64,000 bases of DNA from Corynebacterium phocae (GTDB taxonomy: Bacteria; Actinomycetota; Actinomycetes; Mycobacteriales; Mycobacteriaceae): positions 1-64,000 of the forward strand of contig NZ_VXKJ01000048.1 in NCBI RefSeq assembly GCF_008693075.1, in the 5' to 3' direction. A program made the position numbers and the translations under genes. The notes under the pieces were generated by a model. It had not been told where the DNA came from, did not search any database, and saw only the letters and a list, made by a program, of their open reading frames with translations. Shown here piece by piece: positions 9,883-19,804 of this stretch. Position 1 is the first letter of the stretch, and each line of letters opens with the position of its first letter.

Positions 9883-10284
9883 TTAGAACTTCAGGCCACC
9901 TTCACGGGCAGCGTCAGCCAGAGCGGCAACGCGACCATGGTACTTGTAGCCTGCGCGGTCGAATACGACCTGCTCGATGCCAGCGGCCTTAGCGCGCTCA
10001 GCAATCAGTTCGCCAACTTTGGTAGCCTTTGCCTTCTTGTCGCCCTCAAGTGCGCGGACGTCTGCTTCCATGGAGGAGGCAGAAACCAAGGTGTGGCCCG
10101 CCAGATCATCAATGATCTGAACGTGCATGTGGCGGGAGCTACGGTGCACGACCAAACGTGGGGACTCAGGAGTTCCACGGAGGGTCTTGCGGATACGGAA
10201 GTGGCGGCGTGCACGTGCCTCACGGCGACGTGAGGAGATGTCCTTGCCGACCGGGGTGCGCTTGGTGTTTTCAGTGTTTGCCAT
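9883..10284 (-). CDS. rplR: 50S ribosomal protein L18 (uL18)
   Basis: 5S rRNA-binding protein of the central protuberance. The 133 residues include [34 protein letters not shown] and the end [20 protein letters not shown]. It is 3 bp after rplF and 40 bp before rpsE. Confidence 0.97.
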   Translation of the reverse strand: MANTENTKRTPVGKDISSRRREARARRHFRIRKTLRGTPESPRLVVHRSSRHMHVQIIDDLAGHTLVSASSMEADVRALEGDKKAKATKVGELIAERAKAAGIEQVVFDRAGYKYHGRVAALADAAREGGLKF

Positions 10285-10287
10285 TGC

Positions 10288-10824
10288 TTACTTACCCGTC
10301 TTTCCGACCTTGCGGCGGACCTGCTCACCGGCGTAACGAATGCCCTTGCCCTTGTAAGGATCATCCTTACGAAGGCGGCGAATGTTAGCGGCGACCTGTC
10401 CGACTAGTTGCTTGTCAATACCGGTGACGGACAGCTTGGTGTTGCCGTCAACGGCGAAGGTGATTCCCTCTGGTGCCTCAATGAGGACCGGGTGGGAATA
10501 GCCCAAAGCGAACTCCAGGTCTTTACCCTTTTGCTGGACACGGTAGCCGACACCGAAGATTTCCATCTTCACGGTGTAGCCCTCGGTGACGCCGACAACT
10601 GCGTTGTTGAGCAGTGAACGGGTCAAACCGTGCAGAGCGCGGCTCTTGCGGTGCTCGTCCGGACGGACTGCGCGCAAGATGCCATCTTCCAGCTCTGCCG
10701 TGATAGGCGCAGGCATGGTGACATTCTGGGTGCCCTTTGGACCTTTTACTTCTACGTCCTGGCCGTTGATGTTGATCTCAACGCCGGAAGGGACGGTGAT
10801 TGGTGCTAGACCGATTCGTGACAT
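10288..10824 (-). CDS. rplF: 50S ribosomal protein L6 (uL6)
   Basis: Large-subunit protein near the factor-binding site. The 178 residues begin [17 protein letters not shown] and end with the diagnostic region [20 protein letters not shown]. It has the usual two L6 domains and follows rpsH by 16 bp. Confidence 0.97.
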   Translation of the reverse strand: MSRIGLAPITVPSGVEININGQDVEVKGPKGTQNVTMPAPITAELEDGILRAVRPDEHRKSRALHGLTRSLLNNAVVGVTEGYTVKMEIFGVGYRVQQKGKDLEFALGYSHPVLIEAPEGITFAVDGNTKLSVTGIDKQLVGQVAANIRRLRKDDPYKGKGIRYAGEQVRRKVGKTGK

Positions 10825-10840
10825 AAGTCAATACCTCCCT

Positions 10841-11224
10841 TTACCAGACGTAGGCGAGAACTTCTCCGCCTACGCCCTTTTCCTGTGCCTGACGGTCGGT
10901 CAGCAGACCCTGAGACGTGGAGATGATAGCCACGCCCAGGCCGCCGAGGACCTTTGGCAATTCGGTGGATTTTGCGTAAATACGCAGACCCGGCTTGGAT
11001 ACACGGCGCAGACCGGACAGTGAGCGCTCACGAGCGTTGTACTTCAGCTCGATAGTCAGCTCACGGCCTTCGACGGTGTAATTTACGATGTAGCCTTCCT
11101 GCTTCAAGATCTCAGCGATGTTCGCCTTGATCTTGGAGGTAGGCATGGACACGGTGTCATGGTGCGCATGGTTTGCATTGCGCACACGCGACAGCATGTC
11201 AGCGATTGGATCAGTCATGGTCAT
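10841..11224 (-). CDS. rpsH: 30S ribosomal protein S8 (uS8)
   Basis: 16S rRNA-binding assembly protein. The product is 127 residues from the first ATG ([17 protein letters not shown]) or 125 from the ATG six bases downstream. Both are plausible, and most S8 proteins start at the second Met. The C-terminal [20 protein letters not shown] is diagnostic. It is the first gene of this half of the spc operon because rplE lies 3.3 kb upstream, behind fdhD and a transporter. Confidence 0.97.
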   Translation of the reverse strand: MTMTDPIADMLSRVRNANHAHHDTVSMPTSKIKANIAEILKQEGYIVNYTVEGRELTIELKYNARERSLSGLRRVSKPGLRIYAKSTELPKVLGGLGVAIISTSQGLLTDRQAQEKGVGGEVLAYVW

Positions 11225-11449
11225 GGTTTATGTGACCGTATACCTTTCTCATTGCGGTTCCTGCGCCCCAGCGAAAGCTGACGCGCGCCAGTATTCCGGC
11301 GCCACCCAAGCGTTGTCCGTGTGATTTCGGGCCACTCATCGCTCCAAACGGTCAATACCGCAGGGGCTCGCTGCCCTTTGATGCATACATCGGTCCGCTG
11401 ATTCGGGCGGAAGGCCTACAACAAAGTAGTAGTTTTAAATTCTTACATG

Positions 11450-11478
11450 AATTCACCCCGTAGCCAGCGCAAAAGCAA
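11450..11478 (-). promoter_or_regulatory. Candidate promoter of the rpsH operon
   Basis: On the minus strand TTGCTT (11478-11473) and TGAATT (11455-11450) are spaced by 17 bp, about 225 bp upstream of rpsH. A promoter is needed here because the operon is detached from rplE. The rest of 11225-11590 shows no gene. Confidence 0.4.
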
Positions 11479-11590
11479 CTGACTTAAACCGGGCATGAGT
11501 CCAAGCGGAAACTATACACGCCCACCTGCGGTTTTCCAAATCCCAGCCAAGGTGCACCCGCGAGCGCCCACCGTTGGAGGCCCCGCCCCG

Positions 11591-11602
11591 TACAATGACC
11601 CT
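11591..11602 (+). promoter_or_regulatory. -10 box suggesting a leaderless transcript for the DUF6457 gene
   Basis: TACAAT at 11591-11596 lies six bases before the ATG at 11603. Transcription would therefore begin at or next to the A of the ATG. No Shine-Dalgarno sequence is present, as expected for leaderless mRNAs, which are common in corynebacteria. Confidence 0.55.
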
Positions 11603-11845
11603 ATGCCAAAAGACCCCCAAGCCATCACCACCGCCAACGCCTGGTTAAAGGAAATCTCCACCACGCTGAACCTGGACCCGCAGGAAGCCACCGAACTCAC
11701 CGGGGAACTTCTTGAGCTCACACGCGAGGTGGCCCACAACCGCACCCGCCCGGGTGCGCCCCTAACCGCCTTCCTGGTGGGCCTGGCCTCCCGCGATCTT
11801 GACGATGCCCGCGCCAACATCGCCGCCATCAGGAAGCTGATATAG
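11603..11845 (+). CDS. DUF6457-type small protein
   Basis: 80 residues from MPKDPQAITTANAWLKEI. An upstream in-frame start at 11495 would add an unlikely N-terminus and would put the TACAAT box inside the gene. The helical body with LTGELLELTREVAHNRTRPGAPLTAFLVGLA matches small actinobacterial proteins usually found beside molybdenum-cofactor or formate dehydrogenase genes. It ends directly at the fdhD start, so the two are coupled. The molecular function is unknown; a helper role in molybdoenzyme maturation is inference from context. Confidence 0.75.
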   Translation: MPKDPQAITTANAWLKEISTTLNLDPQEATELTGELLELTREVAHNRTRPGAPLTAFLVGLASRDLDDARANIAAIRKLI

Positions 11846-12679
11846 ATGGCGGGGCGCAAGAACGCGACCTTCGCCGTGACCAAGGTTCACTTCCCCGGCG
11901 GGCCGGAAGCCCGCCCTAGCGTGGATACCCGCGCTGATACCGTGGCCGGGGAACAACCCTTAGAGATCCGCTCCGGCGGGACAACCATCACCACCACCAT
12001 GCGCACCCCGGGCCACGACATTGAGCTTGCCCACGGGTTCTTGTACTCAGAGAGCCATATCCGGCAGGCTGCAGACATCACCGAGGCCCGTTACTGCGCC
12101 GGCGCCACCGTGGACGGCAAGAATACCTACAACCTCCTGGACGTGGACTTTGCCCGCACGGGCGTCATCAGCGCCAGTGACCTCAGACTCACCGTCACCA
12201 ACTCCGCTTGCGGGGTGTGTGGCACCTCTTCCATCGAAGCCCTGGAGAAAAAGCGCCCCTACCCCATCCCGGAGATCCCGGTTGACCCCCAGCTGGTGGT
12301 GGGGCTGCCCGGGAAACTCCGCGAACACCAGAGGGAATTCCGCCGCACCGGGGGAATCCACGCCGCCGGGGCCTTCACCTTAGATGGTGAACTTGTGGTT
12401 GCGCGCGAGGACATTGGCCGGCACAATGCGGCGGATAAAGTCATTGGCCACCTGCTGTTGGAAGGGCGCCTCCCCGCAGACGACTTGGTTTTGGTAATGA
12501 GCTCCCGCGCTTCCTTTGAGCTGGTCCAAAAAGCCGCCATGGCGGGTTTCGGAATGCTGGTGACCGTCTCTGCCGCCAGCTCTTTGGCGGTGGAAACCGC
12601 CAGGGCCACCGGCATGGCCCTGGTGGGGTTCGCGCGTGAGGACCGGTTTAATCTCTACTCCGGCCAGCTCAAGGACTAG
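11846..12679 (+). CDS. fdhD: Formate dehydrogenase sulfurtransferase FdhD
   Basis: Transfers sulfur from a cysteine desulfurase to the molybdenum cofactor, which activates formate dehydrogenase. The 277 residues have the characteristic NSACGVCGTSSIEAL segment with the Cys-x2-Cys pair that carries sulfur. They also contain EQPLEIRSGG, HDIELAHGFLYSE, REDIGRHNAADKVIGH and MSSRASFELVQKAAMAG. The start immediately follows the upstream stop. No formate dehydrogenase gene is in the window, so the enzyme must be elsewhere. Confidence 0.95.
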   Translation: MAGRKNATFAVTKVHFPGGPEARPSVDTRADTVAGEQPLEIRSGGTTITTTMRTPGHDIELAHGFLYSESHIRQAADITEARYCAGATVDGKNTYNLLDVDFARTGVISASDLRLTVTNSACGVCGTSSIEALEKKRPYPIPEIPVDPQLVVGLPGKLREHQREFRRTGGIHAAGAFTLDGELVVAREDIGRHNAADKVIGHLLLEGRLPADDLVLVMSSRASFELVQKAAMAGFGMLVTVSAASSLAVETARATGMALVGFAREDRFNLYSGQLKD

Positions 12680-12719
12680 AAACCCAAGCTACCCCGTCCC
12701 GGGTTGGGCAGCACACAAA

Positions 12720-12757
12720 CAAGGCGGCTCCCACGCTGCGGTGGGGCCGCCCAAAAA
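12720..12757. terminator. Bidirectional terminator between fdhD and the MFS gene
   Basis: GGCGGCTCCCAC pairs with GTGGGGCCGCC (12723-12752) around a short loop. It is followed by CAAAAAT on the plus strand and TTGTTTGTG on the minus strand. It sits between two convergent genes. Confidence 0.75.
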
Positions 12758-12782
12758 TATCACGCCTTAGCCGATGGCGGAT

Positions 12783-14309
12783 TTAGACGAAGATAGCCGC
12801 AGCCTTAACCGCCGTCTGAAAAAGCCCAAAAGCCAAAGACCCGCCTATGAACAAGCCCAACACCAAGGACGCGGCCGCGTGCAGGAAACCGGAGTTGCCC
12901 TTGACCTGGCCGGCCGCCTGCGCGGTTGTTTCCGCGTCAATTACCGTTTGTCGGTCCGCGTCCGCCTTTGCTTTCACCGAGGCCGGGTCTTCAAAGAAAC
13001 GCTCAGACACCGGACGGACCAGCAGGTCCGCTACAAATCCCACGGCCAAGAGCCCGCACATAATAAATAGCGAAAGCTGGTAGAGCGATTGGCCTTCCAA
13101 GCCCTTGTCCGCTTGGGATTCCACCACGGTGTTAACAATCAGCGGTCCGGCAATTCCGGCTGCAGACCACGCAGTGAGCAACCGACCGTGAATGGCGCCC
13201 ACCTGGTACACGCCAAAAAGGTCTTTGAGGTAGGCGGGAATAGTGGAGAAACCTCCGCCGTAGAAGGACAGGATAACCATGGCGGCCAGGATGAACAGCG
13301 CCACGTTGGCGGAAAATACCGTGGCCACGCCCAGGTAGAGCGCCAGGCCCAAGCCCAGATACAGAAGATAGATATTCTTGCGGCCGATATAGTCCGAAAC
13401 CGTAGACCACACAAAACGGCCACCCATGTTGGTCAAGGACAACAGGCCCACAAAGCCCGCCGCGGCGCCGGCGGTAATGGCCGGGAAGTAGTCCTGGATC
13501 ATCGGGGCGGCGTTTTCCAAAATGCCAATACCTGCGGTGACGTTACAAAACAACACTACCCACAGCAGCCAGAATTGCGGGGTCTTAATGGCGTTATTCG
13601 CAGCTACGTTGCCGGCGGTTTGCATAGCTTTTGGCCTTGCAGCGGCAGCGTCATAGCCATCCGGTGCCCAATCCGGGTGAGGAAGGCGGATGGCATAAGC
13701 GCCCAACGCGATGACCACTAGGTACAAAACGCCCAGGGTCAAAAACGTGGGCTCCAACCCGGCCGCCAAGTGGGACAGGTCCTTGCCGCCGCCGTAGAAG
13801 CTCATCAAAGTATTTGACGCGGGTGAGGCAATCAACGCGCCGCCACCAAATCCCATGATGGCCATGCCCGTGGCCAGACCCGGGCGGTCTGGGAACCATT
13901 TCATCAGGGTGGACACCGGGGAGATATAGCCTATCCCCAGGCCAATCCCGCCCAGGAAGCCGTAGCCTAGGTAAACCAACCACAGCTGGCCCCAGCTGAT
14001 TCCCAGCGTGGCCACAAAGAAACCCAGCACCCAAAACACACCGGCGACCGCCATGGACACGCGCGGACCCACTTTTTCCACCCACGTTCCCATGAACGCG
14101 GAAGACAGCCCCAGCATGGCAATGGCCAGAGAGAAGATCCACCCAACGGAGACCTCCCCTACGCCGAAGCTTTCCATCAACGGCCGCTTGAATACGCTAA
14201 AGGCGTAGACCTGGCCAATGGACAGGTGGATGGCAAGCGCGGCAGGCGGGATAAACCACCGGTTAAATTGTTTGGGCGCAATGATTGCGCCCCGGGAGAA
14301 AAAAGACAT
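12783..14309 (-). CDS. MFS transporter, oxalate/formate antiporter (OFA) type
   Basis: Cytoplasmic membrane carrier of 508 residues with about 12 membrane segments plus an extra hydrophobic segment at the C-terminus (GLFIGGSLAFGLFQTAV). The early sequence FIPPAALAIHLSIGQVYAFSVF and the first loop FMGTWVEKVGPR fit the OFA family. The next-door fdhD makes formate or another small carboxylate an attractive substrate, but this is inference. Between TM12 and the last segment lies a charged stretch (ASVKAKADADRQTVIDAE). It is monocistronic and convergent with fdhD. Confidence 0.85.
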   Translation of the reverse strand: MSFFSRGAIIAPKQFNRWFIPPAALAIHLSIGQVYAFSVFKRPLMESFGVGEVSVGWIFSLAIAMLGLSSAFMGTWVEKVGPRVSMAVAGVFWVLGFFVATLGISWGQLWLVYLGYGFLGGIGLGIGYISPVSTLMKWFPDRPGLATGMAIMGFGGGALIASPASNTLMSFYGGGKDLSHLAAGLEPTFLTLGVLYLVVIALGAYAIRLPHPDWAPDGYDAAAARPKAMQTAGNVAANNAIKTPQFWLLWVVLFCNVTAGIGILENAAPMIQDYFPAITAGAAAGFVGLLSLTNMGGRFVWSTVSDYIGRKNIYLLYLGLGLALYLGVATVFSANVALFILAAMVILSFYGGGFSTIPAYLKDLFGVYQVGAIHGRLLTAWSAAGIAGPLIVNTVVESQADKGLEGQSLYQLSLFIMCGLLAVGFVADLLVRPVSERFFEDPASVKAKADADRQTVIDAETTAQAAGQVKGNSGFLHAAASLVLGLFIGGSLAFGLFQTAVKAAAIFV

Positions 14310-14413
14310 GAGTGAGCACCTTTTGGGTTAAATAGGCCAGAAAATTCTCCCTTATATTAACCCACGCTGCGGGAACGCCCAACATAGTGCGGTGGCCCCT
14401 CTTGCCAGGAAAT

Positions 14414-14450
14414 GGAAAAAATCCGGCCCCCAGAGGGTGACCGGATTTAT
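14414..14450 (-). terminator. Terminator after rplE
   Basis: On the minus strand AATCCGG pairs with CCGGATT around a loop and is followed by TTTTTCC, about 40 bp after the rplE stop. Confidence 0.8.
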
Positions 14451-14485
14451 TCTTGCCTAAAGCTTTCTTGGTTAAAGCTCAGTGC

Positions 14486-15040
14486 TTACTTCTTGAACGG
14501 GAAGCCCAGTTCCTTAAGAAGTGCGCGACCTTCATCATCGTTGGACGCGGTGGTAACCACGGTGATGTCCATACCACGAGGACGGTCGACCTTGTCGATG
14601 TCAATCTCGTAGAACATGGTCTGCTCAGCTAGGCCAAAGGTGTAGTTGCCGTGGCCATCGAACTGACGGTCAGACAGACCACGGAAGTCACGAATACGTG
14701 GCAGCGCGATGGTCAGCAGGCGGTCCAGGAATTCCCACATGCGGTCGCCACGCAGGGTGACGCGGGCGCCGATGGGCATACCCTCACGCAGTTTGAAGTT
14801 TGCAATGGACTTGCGTGCGCGACGCAGCTGTGGCTTCTGGCCGGTGATTGCGGTCAGATCTTCCAGGGCACCGTTGATGACCTTGGAGTCACGTGCGGCT
14901 TCGCCGACGCCCATGTTGACAACAACCTTGGTTACGCCAGGCACCTGCATGACGTTGTCAAAGTTGAACTCATCCATGAGGTTCTTGCGGATTTCCTCGC
15001 GGTAGCGAGTCTTGAGACGAGGGGTGTAATTTTCGCTCAT
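14486..15040 (-). CDS. rplE: 50S ribosomal protein L5 (uL5)
   Basis: 5S rRNA-binding protein that contacts S13 across the subunit interface. The 184 residues include [39 protein letters not shown] and [14 protein letters not shown], all typical. It is the last gene of the rplN-rplX-rplE unit, 2 bp after rplX, and is followed by a terminator instead of rpsH. Confidence 0.97.
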   Translation of the reverse strand: MSENYTPRLKTRYREEIRKNLMDEFNFDNVMQVPGVTKVVVNMGVGEAARDSKVINGALEDLTAITGQKPQLRRARKSIANFKLREGMPIGARVTLRGDRMWEFLDRLLTIALPRIRDFRGLSDRQFDGHGNYTFGLAEQTMFYEIDIDKVDRPRGMDITVVTTASNDDEGRALLKELGFPFKK

Positions 15041-15042
15041 GA

Positions 15043-15357
15043 TTAGATGTCCTTCCCGTTGCTACGCGCGATACGGACTTTCTTGCCGTTTTCATCGAAA
15101 CGGTAGCCCACGCGGGTCGGCTTTCCATCGGAGTCCACGATAGCCACGTTGGACACGTGGATTGGAGCTTCCTGGGTAACAATTCCGCCGGACTCAGCGC
15201 CACGCTCAGGGGCGGAGTTTGCGACGTGCTTCTTGATGCGGTTTACGCCCTCAACGAGGACGCGCTCGCGCTTCGGGTAAGCCTCAATGACCTTACCCTG
15301 AGCGCCCTTATCTTTTCCGGAGATTACGACAACCATGTCGCCCTTATGGATCTTCAT
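15043..15357 (-). CDS. rplX: 50S ribosomal protein L24 (uL24)
   Basis: Assembly initiator of the large subunit. The 104 residues have the KOW motif near the start ([20 protein letters not shown]) and [19 protein letters not shown]. It lies 3 bp after rplN and 2 bp before rplE. Confidence 0.97.
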   Translation of the reverse strand: MKIHKGDMVVVISGKDKGAQGKVIEAYPKRERVLVEGVNRIKKHVANSAPERGAESGGIVTQEAPIHVSNVAIVDSDGKPTRVGYRFDENGKKVRIARSNGKDI

Positions 15358-15360
15358 AAG

Positions 15361-15729
15361 TTAAATCACCTCCGGTGCAAGAGAAACAATCTTCATGAAC
15401 TTCTTGTCGCGCAGTTCACGAGCAACTGGGCCGAAGATACGGGTACCACGTGGCTCGGAGTCATTCTTGAGAATAACTGCTGCGTTTTCGTCGAAGCGGA
15501 TGTAGGAACCGTCAGGACGACGGGTTTCCTTCTTGGTGCGGACGATGACGGCACGAATGACCTCACCTTCCTTTACGTTGCCACCTGGGACAGCGTCTTT
15601 GACAGTGGCAACAATGGTGTCACCAATGCCAGCGAAGCGACGTACGGAGCCTCCGAGAACGCGGATGCACAGGATTTCCCGTGCACCGGAGTTGTCGGCG
15701 ACGCGCAGACGCGATTCTTGCTGAATCAC
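15361..15729 (-). CDS. rplN: 50S ribosomal protein L14 (uL14)
   Basis: Large-subunit protein at the subunit interface. The 122 residues, starting at a GTG with AAGGAG seven bases upstream, contain [20 protein letters not shown] and [16 protein letters not shown]. In most bacteria it follows rpsQ directly. Here rpsQ is 27 kb away, beyond the GTPases, surface proteins, Opp importer and CRISPR locus. Confidence 0.97.
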   Translation of the reverse strand: MIQQESRLRVADNSGAREILCIRVLGGSVRRFAGIGDTIVATVKDAVPGGNVKEGEVIRAVIVRTKKETRRPDGSYIRFDENAAVILKNDSEPRGTRIFGPVARELRDKKFMKIVSLAPEVI

Positions 15730-16296
15730 TATGGGTCTCCTTGACCTGGATTGATGTGTGAGAAGATTTCCGGCCTTATCACACGCGGTCTATGTACATG
15801 TTGCCTGCTAGTACGCAGAAAACTCCACGCACAGTGGTTCGGAAACGCACCACTTCTGTTTCACAAGCAACCCCAGCATTCAACCATATTTTGACCAGAC
15901 CACCAAATCCCCCTGTGCACCCGCCTGGGTTTGCACGACGTTGGATCCTTCCTATCAAACCAATGCCCCGCAATACTCCGCCATCACAGCGCGGGTGACG
16001 ATTCCCGCCATGGCCCCTCCCTATTTTATTTCCGCAAGCTCTTAGCAGCGCCTTCACCGCTATCTTCCCTCTTCCCCAGTTACTTTCAGCGCCGAAGTAG
16101 CTTCGAATACATCACTGGTTTGCGAAAACAAACCTAAAAAGGGATTTTTTACGCCCTTTTCGTCCCGGCTCACTATAAACGGGGGTGGCCCAACCGCAGC
16201 CCGCTGCCTGGCAGCAACAAAACTTTTCCCATCTGGCTTGGCAAACTTTTGACCTTTACTGCCCCATGCGCCACGCCAGGCTGGAAGAATGGAGGC
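15730..16296. other. Divergent intergenic region between rplN and the GTPase pair
   Basis: No gene seen. It must hold the rplN promoter (minus) and the GTPase promoter (plus). A TATAAA at 16174-16179 is a candidate plus-strand -10 box. An inverted repeat AGTGGT...ACCACT lies at about 15832-15853, and an AAAAGGG/CCCTTTT hairpin at about 16136-16160. Confidence 0.4.
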
Positions 16297-17940
16297 GTGA
16301 GTGAAACCTTAAAGCAATTGGAGCGGCTACGCGCCGGTCTGAACGCGGTTACCTACCCGGGTGACGCGGACCGGGCGCGTGCGCTGGCCAACCAGCTAGA
16401 TGACTACATTATCCCGCGCCTGAAAGACGTGGACGCCCCACTACTGGCAGTAGTGGGCGGGTCCACGGGCGCGGGCAAGTCCACCCTGGTGAACTCGGTG
16501 GTCGGTGCGGAAGTCACCGCGTCCGGGGTGATTAGACCCACCACCCGCCAGCCTTCGCTCATCGCGCACCCCGCAGACATCGAGTTTTTCAACTCCCCGC
16601 GCGTACTTCCCGGCCTGCCGCGTGAGCACGGCGCGCCCAACCCGCAAGCACTGAGCCTGCGGATTGTGGAATCCGCCCTCATCCCGGCGGGTCTGGCGCT
16701 GATTGACGCCCCGGACTTTGACTCCATTGATGACACCAACCGCCAATTAGCCAGCCAGTTGCTGGCCGCAGCGGACCTATGGGTTTTCGTCACCACGCCA
16801 TCCCGCTACGCGGATAACGTGGTATGGAACTTCCTCGATGACGCCGCTGGTCGCAATATAGAGGTGGTGGTGATCCTCAACCGCGTGGACGAGCAAGCTG
16901 CCGCCACCGTCCCGGATGACCTGCGCCGCATGTTGGCGGATAAGGGCCTTGACGCGCGGCTGTTCGTGGTGCCTTTCCACCCGGACCCGCCACTGCCGGT
17001 GGAAGAAATTAGGGCCTTCCTGCACGGCCTGGCTAAGGACGCGGCCGCCCGGCGGGAGATTTCACTCAAGACCGTAGCGGGCGCGCTCCAACAGCTGGTG
17101 GCCGGCACGGAGGATCTGGCGCACGCGCATGATCTGCGCACCGAACGCGCCAGCCAGCTAGGTGAGGCCTTTGATGATGCCTACCGGCGCTCGGTCACCC
17201 ACGTCACCGACGCGACATCGGACGGCAATTTGCTGCGCACGGAGGTCATGGCCAGGTGGCAGGACTTCGTGGGGACATCGGACGTGTTCCGCTCGGTGGA
17301 CCGCTGGTTTTCCACTACCCGCGACCGCCTGGGCTCCTTTTTCACCGGCAAGCCCGCCCCGGTGCGCGAGGTGGAAACCGAAATTGAAACCGGCCTGCAC
17401 GCAGTAATTGTGGACGCCGCCCACACCGCCGCCGCCCGCGCGTGGTCCTACCTTGGCGCGCAAGCACCGCAGCTACGGGAGGCCGCGCCTTCCGAACTCG
17501 CCCACGCCGGAGATGACATCTCCGAGCGCGCCGCCGCATTGGTGCGCCAGTGGCAGGCGGATTTGGTTCGCTATATAGAGGACAACGCCGCGTCCAAGCG
17601 CAAGACCGCACGCCTGGCCTCTTTGGGGCTCAACGCCGTGACGGTAGCGCTGATGATTGTGGTTTTTGCTTCCACTGCCGGGCTTACCGGCGGGGAAATT
17701 GCCATTGCGGGCGGCTCCGCGGTGGTGGGCCAAAAGTTGCTGGAAACAATCTTTGGGGAGGAGGCCGTGCGGCAGATGGCCAAGCAGGCCAGGCAAGACC
17801 TAGACGCCCGCGTCACCGCGCTCATGGCGGAAGAACGCGCCCGGTTTGACCACATCGCCCAGGGCCTAACCGCCGGAACTACTGCGGCCGAGCTGCGCGA
17901 ATCCGGCGCGGCCGCTCTGCAGGAGGTCGGAGATGTCTAA
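16297..17940 (+). CDS. Membrane-associated dynamin-like GTPase (first of a pair)
   Basis: 547 residues from the GTG at 16297, preceded by GGAAG/GGAGG. An upstream TTG at 16249 would give a longer product with an unlikely start. The GTPase domain has the P-loop GSTGAGKS (residues 55-62), DAPDFDS as the G3 element and NRVDE as G4. A helical middle region follows. Two hydrophobic segments lie at about 460-500 (AVTVALMIVVFASTAGL and GEIAIAGGSAVVGQKLL), then a helical tail. It overlaps the next gene by 8 bp. Dynamin/YfjP-like by architecture; the role in membrane remodelling is inference. Confidence 0.8.
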   Translation: MSETLKQLERLRAGLNAVTYPGDADRARALANQLDDYIIPRLKDVDAPLLAVVGGSTGAGKSTLVNSVVGAEVTASGVIRPTTRQPSLIAHPADIEFFNSPRVLPGLPREHGAPNPQALSLRIVESALIPAGLALIDAPDFDSIDDTNRQLASQLLAAADLWVFVTTPSRYADNVVWNFLDDAAGRNIEVVVILNRVDEQAAATVPDDLRRMLADKGLDARLFVVPFHPDPPLPVEEIRAFLHGLAKDAAARREISLKTVAGALQQLVAGTEDLAHAHDLRTERASQLGEAFDDAYRRSVTHVTDATSDGNLLRTEVMARWQDFVGTSDVFRSVDRWFSTTRDRLGSFFTGKPAPVREVETEIETGLHAVIVDAAHTAAARAWSYLGAQAPQLREAAPSELAHAGDDISERAAALVRQWQADLVRYIEDNAASKRKTARLASLGLNAVTVALMIVVFASTAGLTGGEIAIAGGSAVVGQKLLETIFGEEAVRQMAKQARQDLDARVTALMAEERARFDHIAQGLTAGTTAAELRESGAAALQEVGDV

Positions 17941-19537
17941 GCTCAACCAACGCCTGGAAGCCTTAGACCGCGCCGCGCAGTCGCAGTACCTGTCTGATAC
18001 CGACCGCGCCACGATTGCCAAGGTGCAGTCCCAGGCAACCGCCCGGCGCGCCTTGTCTGCGGAGCACACCGTGGTGGGATTCTTGGGCGCTACTGGGTCC
18101 GGCAAGACCAGCTTGTTTAACGCGGTGGTGGGCGAGGATCTAGGTGCTTCCTCCCCGCGGCGGCCTACTACGTCCTCGCCTTTGGCCGCGGTGTGGCACC
18201 CGGAAGGCTCCGCGGAGCTGCTGGACTGGTTGGGCGTGGAGGACCGCCGCAACCGCCCGGGGGATTTTGCGCCCCAGGCAGGCCCGCTAATCCTCCTTGA
18301 TCTGCCGGATTTTGACTCCGTGGAGGCCTCCAACCGGGAGATTGCCACACGCCTAGCCGGCCAGGTGGACGTGCTGGTGTGGGTCACTGACCCGGAGAAG
18401 TACGCCGATAAAATCATTCACCAGGATTTCATCGCGCCCCACGCGGCGCACTCTGCAGTCACCCTGGCGGTGCTCAACAAGGCCGATAAGCTCAAAGCTG
18501 CCGATATCCCGGTGGTCACCGAATCCCTAGCCGGCTTACTGCGCGAAGATGGGTTGAAGAAGGTGTCCGTCATTGCTACCTCGGCGGTGCGCGGCGAGGG
18601 CATTGCGGAACTCAAGCGTGCGATTGCCAAGGTGGCCGCCAAGAATAACGCCCTGAACTCCCGGATTGCCGCTGACTTGGACGCGCTGGCCGCTAAGTTC
18701 GCGGCTGGCAAGGCCGGGTGGCCGGGCCAGGAGTTAGCGCGGGTGGGCGGTGCCGGCAGCCTAGACCGGGCCAAGAAGGACCTTGATACCCACCTGGCGC
18801 AGGCCGCCGGTGCGCAACGCCTAGCCGCGGCCACTGCGGCGGCCTACCGTAAACGCCTGGGGCAGACCACCGGGTGGCTGCTGACTTCCTGGATGCTGCG
18901 GTTTAGGCCAGATCCGCTGCGCCGCTTTGGTCTGAAGGAGACCCGCGACACCGCCGGGGTGCACCGTTCTTCCCTGCCGGAGCTGGACGCCTCCGGCAAG
19001 GCGGTGTCCAACCAGGCGGTGCGTGCGTACGCCACGCACGCCGCCGCCGGGTTGCCCGCGCCGTGGGCCAACGCCATTGCTGAGCGGGCGGAAGCTATTG
19101 CGGCCCATCTGCCCGAAGAACTTGACCGCGCCGCCGCGCGCACCAAGCTCCCGGCGCAGCCGTCCAAGGCCTGGGGAATTATGACGTTTGTCCAGTGGCT
19201 GGCGCTACTGACTGCACTGGTGGGCGTGTTGTGGTACTTGGCCGTTGCTTTTATCCCCGGCGCGCTGCACCCACTGCTGGGGGATAACCTAGTTCCTAAG
19301 ATTGAGGGCTGGCCTTATCCCACGCTGCTTATCCTGGGAGGCCTGCTCCTGGGGGTTGTCCTGGGCCTGGTCACCGCGGCCTTCGGCGGGGTGATCGGCG
19401 CCAGTATCAGGGCCCGCACCCGGCGCGCGCTACGCAGGGAGATAGCGGCCATCTCCGCTGCGGAGGTCACCCAGCCGCTGGGGGCCATCCGGCAGGATTA
19501 CCTGGACTTTAGCCAGTCTATTCGCAGCGCCGGTTAG
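17933..19537 (+). CDS. Membrane-associated GTPase, YfjP/dynamin-like (second of a pair)
   Basis: 534 residues. The P-loop GATGSGKT is at 52-59, DLPDFDS as G3 and NKADKLK as G4. The GTPase part is followed by a basic helical region and two membrane segments near 415-475 (FVQWLALLTALVGVLWYLAV and TLLILGGLLLGVVLGLVTAA), then a short cytoplasmic tail. Its ATG overlaps the end of the first GTPase by 8 bp, so the two are probably made in fixed ratio and may form a heteromer. The family function in corynebacteria is not known to me. Confidence 0.8.
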   Translation: MSKLNQRLEALDRAAQSQYLSDTDRATIAKVQSQATARRALSAEHTVVGFLGATGSGKTSLFNAVVGEDLGASSPRRPTTSSPLAAVWHPEGSAELLDWLGVEDRRNRPGDFAPQAGPLILLDLPDFDSVEASNREIATRLAGQVDVLVWVTDPEKYADKIIHQDFIAPHAAHSAVTLAVLNKADKLKAADIPVVTESLAGLLREDGLKKVSVIATSAVRGEGIAELKRAIAKVAAKNNALNSRIAADLDALAAKFAAGKAGWPGQELARVGGAGSLDRAKKDLDTHLAQAAGAQRLAAATAAAYRKRLGQTTGWLLTSWMLRFRPDPLRRFGLKETRDTAGVHRSSLPELDASGKAVSNQAVRAYATHAAAGLPAPWANAIAERAEAIAAHLPEELDRAAARTKLPAQPSKAWGIMTFVQWLALLTALVGVLWYLAVAFIPGALHPLLGDNLVPKIEGWPYPTLLILGGLLLGVVLGLVTAAFGGVIGASIRARTRRALRREIAAISAAEVTQPLGAIRQDYLDFSQSIRSAG

Positions 19538-19551
19538 CCCTGCACTGACCT

Positions 19552-19569
19552 TGCTTGCTTGCTTGCTTG
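19552..19569. repeat. Short GCTT tandem repeat
   Basis: Four to five copies of GCTT lie just after the second GTPase gene. Such tetranucleotide runs can vary in length by slippage, but this one is outside coding sequence. The rest of 19538-19804 holds no gene and should contain the promoter of the following surface protein. Confidence 0.6.
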
Positions 19570-19804
19570 GACCTAACCAGCAGGAGCTAGAAGCCTGCGG
19601 ATGATGGCTGGAAGATTAACTACCAGTAACGGAATTGGTCAGTTAAACGCTAAATACTACTAGCAACCGTTGCAGGCGTTGGCGTAAAGAGCTTGTAGCG
19701 GTGTATAGACTGCAACTTAACAAGCTGGATAAAACCTGAAACAATACCCAGGTATCTTTAACTTTATTTCGTTCCCTCTAAACCTGAAAGGTCTAGTCTC
19801 AATA

